Assembly (NCBI GenBank): GCA_021782355.1
Contig: JAJXUZ010000003.1
Coordinates: 1-32,917, forward strand
Direction: 5' to 3'
From: Microcaldota archaeon
GTDB lineage: Archaea > Micrarchaeota > Micrarchaeia > Norongarragalinales > UBA97
Length of the DNA: 32,917 nt
Below the pieces are notes generated by a model. The model saw only the letters and a list, made by a program, of their open reading frames with translations, did no database searches and was not told the DNA's origin. Position numbers and translations under genes: made by a program. Below are positions 27,566-32,917 of the stretch, one piece after another; positions within the stretch are counted from its first letter, which is position 1; every line of letters begins with the position of its first letter.

Positions 27566-28267
27566 TTATTTTGTAATAATTGGAGCTAAGATTGTTTTAC
27601 TGTTCCAATACTTGCAATTTTTTGGAGGATTTACATTACATATTTGATATTGATAATTTGAAAATCCTGCTTCTTGCAGTTTGTGTAAATGTTCTTTAGA
27701 AAACTCGCTTTTTTCATCAGAATAATAGGTAAGAATTCCGCCTTTGACTAATATTCTGTGGGCTTGTTTAAAAAAAGAAAAATGATTGCAGTGAATTTCT
27801 TTGGCGGATAGAGGATAGGTATCAAATAGAATTCCGTCAAAACTGTTTTGTTTTAATTTTGGAACAACATCTTGCCAAAAACCTAAATGAGTGAAAAGTT
27901 TTTTGTTTTTAATCTCATCTTGATGGAGAATCATACATTTTTCAAGTACCTGAGGATGGCATTCAATTACAGTGTGGGAGTCAATTTTTTTGTTAGATAA
28001 AATGAAGTTGGCAGAAATTCCCATGCCATAACCTACTTCGAGGATATTACCTCCCTTGCTGCAAGCAATATCCGAAAGAACTTTCATATATTTTCGTTCC
28101 CAATCTTCCATTACAGGATGACCGGCAATAGAAAGCGTAGATTTGGTGTAAATGGCAGGGGAACTTATCCAGTTTTGTTTTCCTAAAAAACCGATTTTAA
28201 GCCGACTTAGTTTGGTGGCAAGAATGGTGTTTCGCCTCTGTTTTTTTTGTGTAGTCGGTTTGTTCAA
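27566..28267 (-). CDS. SAM-dependent methyltransferase resembling guanidinoacetate N-methyltransferase / RMT2 clade
   Basis: 'GHPVMEDWERKYMKVLSDIACSKGGNILEVGYGMGISANF', 'IIEC/VIECHPQV', 'FDGILFDTYPLS', C-terminal 'NVNPPKNCKYWNSKTILAPIITK'. Confidence 0.75.
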   Translation of the reverse strand: MNKPTTQKKQRRNTILATKLSRLKIGFLGKQNWISSPAIYTKSTLSIAGHPVMEDWERKYMKVLSDIACSKGGNILEVGYGMGISANFILSNKKIDSHTVIECHPQVLEKCMILHQDEIKNKKLFTHLGFWQDVVPKLKQNSFDGILFDTYPLSAKEIHCNHFSFFKQAHRILVKGGILTYYSDEKSEFSKEHLHKLQEAGFSNYQYQICNVNPPKNCKYWNSKTILAPIITK

Positions 28268-28529
28268 ATCAATTAGCTCGGATAAAATCTAAACTCCCAA
28301 AATACTATTGAAATTAATATACCCAAAGTTGTAAAAATGAAAGGTAAATCGATTTTAAAAACATTAAAATTAGAAGAAGTAAATTTTGTTTTGCAAGCAG
28401 AGCAAACCAATAGTCAAATCACCAATTAAATGTTAAACAAATCTTTAACAAAAAGCTTACACATTTGAAATATTTAACTATTAAGTTAGAAGAATTTATA
28501 AAAAAAAGTAAAAAGAAGCGATAAGAAGA

Positions 28530-28616
28530 CTAGTCAAGCCAAGTGGGAAAAAGTTTGTTGCCTATGAAATAACTAAGCACTCCCACCGCCACCCCAAAAA
28601 CAAAATCTTCAATCAT
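28530..28616 (-). CDS. possible 28-aa single-TM microprotein
   Basis: MIEDFVFGVAVGVLSYFIGNKLFPTWLD*; AAAGGAG upstream; immediately downstream of, and same strand as, the small-membrane-protein operon. Below the ORF-track length cutoff. Confidence 0.35.
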   Translation of the reverse strand: MIEDFVFGVAVGVLSYFIGNKLFPTWLD

Positions 28617-28648
28617 TTTATTTTTTAGACTCCTTTAGACTAAAGTAA

Positions 28649-28954
28649 TTAATGGTTCCAGATTACCTTCCTACTTGACTCCATACGTTGAATTCTTTGT
28701 TCGCGTAATGCGTGATAATAAACTGCGCCGAACCCGCAAACTACTGAAATTACTGGTATGTATTGGATTACTAAGAAGTATATGCCAATGACTGCAAGAA
28801 TCATAGTGTAAAGTTCGAAGTGGGCGGCTTCTTTCCAGAGTGGAACGTAACCTTTTATGTAGTCCCACCTGGTGCTTCTTGACAAAAGTGGCTTTTGGTA
28901 TTCGGAAATTACCGTAGTTGATTGAATTTGTGGATCGTATATTGATTGTGCCAT
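28649..28954 (-). CDS. small two-TM membrane protein, family B member (B3)
   Basis: 'STRWDYIKGYVPLWKEA' motif, two TM, C-terminal 'SRKVIWNH'; AAGGAGATTAG upstream of ATG. Confidence 0.7.
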   Translation of the reverse strand: MAQSIYDPQIQSTTVISEYQKPLLSRSTRWDYIKGYVPLWKEAAHFELYTMILAVIGIYFLVIQYIPVISVVCGFGAVYYHALREQRIQRMESSRKVIWNH

Positions 28955-28969
28955 TTTTTTCTAATCTCC

Positions 28970-29407
28970 TTATGCAGCGTACATTAAGGTCTTACCCTTA
29001 AGCCAGCCGATACCCCAAGCGTTGTTCAACAAACGTTCACTGTAAAAGTATCCGGTTAAGTAGGCAAATACTCCAGCAACATAAACGCTTACGTACGCCC
29101 AAGTGACAAACATCAAAATAAAGCAAACTGCAGAGTATACCCAAGCAGAATATGCTCCACCGAAGTTTCCTCCGTGCATTGATGGGTCAAAGGCTTCCTC
29201 TAAAACATCCTTTCTGGTAATGATATCAGTAGTGTGAACTGGAACATTGGTGTCTCCTCTGCAGTTCATCGAGTCTCCTTTTGGTGAACCCATAGGAACG
29301 AACATTGGAACAAATGCCTTTTCTGATGAAGCGGAAGCTGATGCTGATGACTCCATAATGGAGGCGTTGGACTTTATGCTGTTTTTTGCTTGTGATAGTG
29401 TTCTCAT
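28970..29407 (-). CDS. small two-TM membrane protein, family A member (A2)
   Basis: 'FVPMFVPMG...', two TM, 'TGYFYSERLLNNAWGIGWLKGKTLM'. Confidence 0.7.
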   Translation of the reverse strand: MRTLSQAKNSIKSNASIMESSASASASSEKAFVPMFVPMGSPKGDSMNCRGDTNVPVHTTDIITRKDVLEEAFDPSMHGGNFGGAYSAWVYSAVCFILMFVTWAYVSVYVAGVFAYLTGYFYSERLLNNAWGIGWLKGKTLMYAA

Positions 29408-29409
29408 AA

Positions 29410-29691
29410 TTATTCCGCCAATATAATTTTACGTTGAGAGTTAAGGATGTAATCGGACAAACCTACTCTCGAATAGAAAATTGCAGCTGCTGCAAAGGCA
29501 ACTACACTTACTATAAAAATTCCTTTTAAGAGGAAAAGTAATCCGACAACGGCGCTGATTATAGCATAAGAATAGTTTCTTCTTCTGCTTAACCAGAATG
29601 GAAGATATCTCATCAAATAATCATACCTTACGGTCTCCCTTAATTGAGGGTGCTTTAAATCTGCCATTACCGTGGTTTCGCCGTATTGCAT
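29410..29691 (-). CDS. small two-TM membrane protein, family B member (B2)
   Basis: 'TVRYDYLMRYLPFWLSR' motif, two TM, C-terminal 'QRKIILAE'. Confidence 0.7.
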   Translation of the reverse strand: MQYGETTVMADLKHPQLRETVRYDYLMRYLPFWLSRRRNYSYAIISAVVGLLFLLKGIFIVSVVAFAAAAIFYSRVGLSDYILNSQRKIILAE

Positions 29692-29702
29692 ATTTAATCA
29701 TC

Positions 29703-29921
29703 CTAAATTATTTTTATTGAAATTGCATAATACAAAATACTTGCCAGAACTGCGGCATAAACAATCCAGTCTGGAACTGGAAAACCTAAACCGAAGCCGT
29801 TCATTGCTTGGTCAAAGGGAATGTGTGCGTTTTCTTTTTCAGCAATATCAGCAACTCCGAAATCTTCAAGGAGCATACCGATATGTTGGGAAATTGTTGG
29901 ATGTTTAATTGGGCTTGACAT
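29703..29921 (-). CDS. small single-TM protein of the cluster (C)
   Basis: 72 aa; AAAAGGAGGAACAAAAAATG start context; C-terminal TM 'WIVYAAVLASILYYAISIKII'. Confidence 0.65.
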   Translation of the reverse strand: MSSPIKHPTISQHIGMLLEDFGVADIAEKENAHIPFDQAMNGFGLGFPVPDWIVYAAVLASILYYAISIKII

Positions 29922-29936
29922 TTTTTGTTCCTCCTT

Positions 29937-30332
29937 TTAATCCACCAAAACAATGGTACGATTTTTTCCATATTGAAAAACGATGAAGTTATACCACCAG
30001 GCCAAATCTAACAATCTGCCGGCAACTATAAGGCAAAGAAATCCACCGATTGGAAAGGTTGAGAGCATCAATGCTCCAATTACCACTAAAATCAAACCCA
30101 TTGCCTTAGTAATTATTCCATACTTCCAAAAACCTACGAACTCTGACAAGTATTCCCATCTTGTCCACTGCCTCATATTTGGTGGCAAGTTTGGCTTTTG
30201 CTCAACTGGCATGAAGGTACTTTGCATATCGCTTTCTGCTTGAGATGGATTAGAGGGCATACTCACTAATTGTGATTGAGCAGATGCGTTATCTGCCAAT
30301 TGTGGAGCAATTGCGATATGTTCGTGTGCCAT
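29937..30332 (-). CDS. small two-TM membrane protein, family B member (B1)
   Basis: 'WTRWEYLSEFVGFWKYG' motif, two TM, C-terminal 'NRTIVLVD'. Confidence 0.7.
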   Translation of the reverse strand: MAHEHIAIAPQLADNASAQSQLVSMPSNPSQAESDMQSTFMPVEQKPNLPPNMRQWTRWEYLSEFVGFWKYGIITKAMGLILVVIGALMLSTFPIGGFLCLIVAGRLLDLAWWYNFIVFQYGKNRTIVLVD

Positions 30333-30348
30333 TTTTTATTCCTTTTTT

Positions 30349-30738
30349 TTAAGTTGATTCGAGAAGTCTGCGCCCCTTGAAAAGGTTGTTGATTGTAAAT
30401 CCCTTAACTACATATTCTCCGTAAGCATAACCTGCAAACAATCCGGCTGCAGCAGCCAAATATCCATTTACGAATAATAAAAATACAGCAGCAATTGCAG
30501 AAAGAATGGTTGCTACAAGCATTACACGCCACATTACCCAAGTTCCAATTCCTTGGTTCAAGAATGATTGACGAGTAGATACATTGGCAATGTTTCTTCC
30601 AAATGTTCGGGTGGGAAGGAACATAGGAATTGGTGCAAATTCTGGAGCCTTATTTTTAACTATGCCAGCTTTTGTTAAATCTTGGAGTTCGGCTAAACCC
30701 ACTTGTCTAATTTTTTTTAATTCTACGCGGTCTGCCAT
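30349..30738 (-). CDS. small two-TM membrane protein, family A member (A1)
   Basis: 'FAPIPMFLPTRTFG', two TM, 'AGYAYGEYVVKGFTINNLFKGRRLL'. Confidence 0.7.
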   Translation of the reverse strand: MADRVELKKIRQVGLAELQDLTKAGIVKNKAPEFAPIPMFLPTRTFGRNIANVSTRQSFLNQGIGTWVMWRVMLVATILSAIAAVFLLFVNGYLAAAAGLFAGYAYGEYVVKGFTINNLFKGRRLLEST

Positions 30739-30778
30739 TTTGTTATTTGCACCTATAAGAAGTATATGAGTTTAGTAA

Positions 30779-30787
30779 TATATAAAC
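30779..30787 (-). promoter_or_regulatory. candidate TATA box for the small-membrane-protein operon
   Basis: Reverse strand GTTTATATA about 45 nt upstream of the A1 start codon. Confidence 0.4.
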
Positions 30788-30918
30788 TGCTCGGTAGTAA
30801 CAAATAATTAGACGATTGACTTTAATTTGGACGTTAAACGAAAGGTAGTTTTTTTTGTTTTTTAGAGTGTTTTAATCAAAAGGCTTAAATGAATTGTTTG
30901 ATTGTTTAATATGTAAAA

Positions 30919-31344
30919 ATGGAACTACCAATTTCAATTATTGTTGTTTTATTCATTGCATTAATAGTAGGAGTGTTAGTGGTTACTTTCAGCCAACAAA
31001 CAATTGGACAGGCTGGAACAGATTTGAAAGGAGTTACAGGCGGATTTTCAAATAATAATGCAAATACTAATTCCCCTTTAATTGAAGTTTCATCTATTAG
31101 TCCTAGTCAAGTTGCAGGATTAATTGATAGTTGCTATTCTACCAGTTACGGACAATCGCTTGGAGATAGAAATTGTTACATTATTCACGGAACATCTTCT
31201 TTTGATTTGGGAGCAAATTCTCAAACTATTCTTTCAGACTTAACTCAAGCCAATGCAAGTGATGTGAATATTGTACCGGGTTCAAGTAATACTGTTTTGA
31301 TTAATTGGGTATTATCAAGCTCATCGGTCGAGGTGACCACTTAA
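30919..31344 (+). CDS. pilin-like/secreted protein with N-terminal TM
   Basis: 'MELPISIIVVLFIALIVGVLVVTFSQQ' then Ser/Asn-rich ectodomain; stop overlaps next start (TAATG). Confidence 0.6.
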   Translation: MELPISIIVVLFIALIVGVLVVTFSQQTIGQAGTDLKGVTGGFSNNNANTNSPLIEVSSISPSQVAGLIDSCYSTSYGQSLGDRNCYIIHGTSSFDLGANSQTILSDLTQANASDVNIVPGSSNTVLINWVLSSSSVEVTT

Positions 31345-32000
31345 TGAAGGAAAATAAAAATAAAATTTCTGCTTTCTTCGACTCTTTTAAAATGAAAAGA
31401 GGAGTGGAAATGGCCATTCAAATTTTCATTGTTCTTTTTGTCCTTCTTGCAGTTGCTATGTTGGTTCTTCAATTAGTCACCACACAGTTTTCAAAACAAC
31501 AGGCAAGTATTTCCAAACTTCAACAACAGCAACAATTGGCTCAACAAACAGCAAATGCACAAGCAGAATGTAACAATGCTTGCGTATGCGACACATTAAG
31601 TGATGAGGCATCTTACTGCACTAAACTTGTAAGTGGAGGATTAGATGCCCTAGGAGATGGAAACCTAAACCAATACACTGACAAGGCAATTATTGGAGTA
31701 GGAGCTTGTGAAAATAATATTTATTGTTCTCAAGTAAGTTCTTGCACCTGTGGCGGATTACAATTAACTATGAAGAATTGCATTAGCATCATTTGCCAGC
31801 AACTTTCGGCCGATGGGGTACCAGCAAACCTACAAACTCAAAAACTTCAAGAATTCATACACTTATTACCTACCGCCCCAGCAACTTGCGTAGACCCAAC
31901 AACCGGACAACAAGCTACTACCAATGAAAGCGGAAGTTGGTATATGTCACTTTATACTGACGCAAATGGAAATCCAATACCTCCAAGTTGCCCGGGTTAA
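31344..32000 (+). CDS. class III-signal-peptide-like, Cys-rich secreted protein
   Basis: 'MKRGVEMAIQIFIVLFVLLAVAMLVLQLV' followed by an ectodomain with about 12 Cys. Confidence 0.65.
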   Translation: MKENKNKISAFFDSFKMKRGVEMAIQIFIVLFVLLAVAMLVLQLVTTQFSKQQASISKLQQQQQLAQQTANAQAECNNACVCDTLSDEASYCTKLVSGGLDALGDGNLNQYTDKAIIGVGACENNIYCSQVSSCTCGGLQLTMKNCISIICQQLSADGVPANLQTQKLQEFIHLLPTAPATCVDPTTGQQATTNESGSWYMSLYTDANGNPIPPSCPG

Positions 32001-32011
32001 AGAGCATATAA

Positions 32012-32425
32012 ATGGATCAAGCGGTTTGGTTGTATGCAGGAGTGGTTTCAGTCCTAATTGGACTGGCCATAGTCGCCTCATTAGTTTACAATAGCTTTGG
32101 GGCGAACAATGCTACATTATTGCAAAATGCAGTATCCGATATTGCTGCAAAATGTGATTTTGTTTGTCAAACTGATATTGGAACACAATTGTCTACTAAT
32201 CCAACATTAGTTTCCAACTCGATTATTTATGCAAATAATTCTGCAGTATGTTATCAATATAATGGAAATTTCAATTGCGCTAGATGCGGATGTACTATTA
32301 ATCCTTATGTTTTAAATTTAACTGACCCGGCAATTGTTGAGGCTTATACCACTCATCAATTTACCTGCACAATTTCAAGAACTACCACCTCCAATGGAGA
32401 TGTTTCAATTGAATGCGCGGGGTGA
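32012..32425 (+). CDS. N-terminal TM, Cys-rich secreted protein
   Basis: 'VWLYAGVVSVLIGLAIVASLVYNSFG' then 8 Cys including CARCGC. Confidence 0.6.
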   Translation: MDQAVWLYAGVVSVLIGLAIVASLVYNSFGANNATLLQNAVSDIAAKCDFVCQTDIGTQLSTNPTLVSNSIIYANNSAVCYQYNGNFNCARCGCTINPYVLNLTDPAIVEAYTTHQFTCTISRTTTSNGDVSIECAG

Positions 32426-32792
32426 AATTACTTCTGAAGTAATGGTTTGGTTAGTAGTGGTTTTGGCTATTGGAATGGTATTGGTTTGGTATATTGGAAA
32501 TTTGTATTTATATCGTCAGCCGATTGAAAAGTCTGCAGCTGATGCAAGGAATATTGCAGACTTGGTAAATCAAGGATGTAATTTGGCTTATTTTAATGCA
32601 AGTTATAATCCAGTTACGGAAACCGGTAATTTATCAGTGGCAAATAGCACAATTTGTATTAATAATTTGGGAGCAAGTTCGTGTTATAAAACCGCTTGTA
32701 ATTTCAATTATTATAACACCACCATAGATTTAAGCACAGTTACTGAAATTTATGTGATAAATAATGGACAGATTCAGATTTATGGAAGTTAG
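32394..32792 (+). CDS. pilin-like protein with class III-like signal
   Basis: 'MEMFQLNARGEITSEVMVWLVVVLAIGMVLVWYIG'; start overlaps the preceding gene; ectodomain with 4 Cys. ATG at 32394 or 32400. Confidence 0.6.
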   Translation: MEMFQLNARGEITSEVMVWLVVVLAIGMVLVWYIGNLYLYRQPIEKSAADARNIADLVNQGCNLAYFNASYNPVTETGNLSVANSTICINNLGASSCYKTACNFNYYNTTIDLSTVTEIYVINNGQIQIYGS

Positions 32793-32917
32793 AGGACAAT
32801 ATGGTGTTTTAACTTCGTTTTTTTTAATAGTAGTTATAATTGGATTGATGATTTTTTTGGCATATTTTAACTCGTTAAGAATTGCTCAACCAAATTATAT
32901 TGTAAACGAATATTCCA
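32764..32917 (+). CDS. pilin-like protein, partial at window end
   Basis: 'MDRFRFMEVRGQYGVLTSFFLIVVIIGLMIFLAYFNSLRIAQPNYIVNEYS...'; RG|Q before the TM as in archaeal class III signals; start overlaps the preceding gene. Alternative ATG 32782. Confidence 0.55.
   Translation, partial: MDRFRFMEVRGQYGVLTSFFLIVVIIGLMIFLAYFNSLRIAQPNYIVNEYS

Noticed and set aside
28338-28430. 30-aa + strand ORF MKGKSILKTLKLEEVNFVLQAEQTNSQITN in the 28268-28530 spacer
   Set aside because: Short, low-complexity composition, no Shine-Dalgarno; a weak TATA-like sequence alone does not support coding.
1-32917. CRISPR arrays, transposases/IS elements, integrases, tRNA genes
   Set aside because: None seen: no regularly spaced direct repeats, no transposase or integrase motifs, no convincing T-loop/acceptor pairs outside the 5S rRNA.

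Overview
AT-rich, densely coded archaeal chromosome segment, most likely from a DPANN-type genome (inferred from gene content; lineage not proven). Recognisable housekeeping genes: XPF/ERCC4-type nuclease, ribosomal protein S8e, ITPase (RdgB/HAM1), Gar1-TFB pair, NreA-type repair protein, histone, DHH/DHHA1 (RecJ/GAN-like) nuclease, RpoK, RqcH/NEMF-like protein, Trm5, DUF63 protein, archaeal-type PEP carboxylase, a stand-alone 5S rRNA, MscS channel, class-V aminotransferase, CTP synthase and a guanidinoacetate-methyltransferase-like enzyme. A likely accessory block (6.66-9.7 kb) holds a TM/coiled-coil protein, a DUF1801 protein and an AAA/DUF4143 ATPase. The most novel-looking region is 28.5-32.9 kb. 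It contains an operon of six small membrane proteins that read as two interleaved paralogous families (order A1-B1-C-B2-A2-B3) plus a possible 28-aa single-TM microprotein. This operon is divergently adjacent to an overlapping operon of pilin-like, Cys-rich, sequon-rich secreted proteins that runs off the window. Other notable items: a fused degenerate-NUDIX plus intact deaminase protein, a short RqcH lacking NFACT-R, an NreA lacking its zinc motif but keeping a C-terminal PIP box, and a structured intergenic region upstream of the histone gene that may encode an ncRNA or leader switch. All calls come from reading the sequence; no searches were run.
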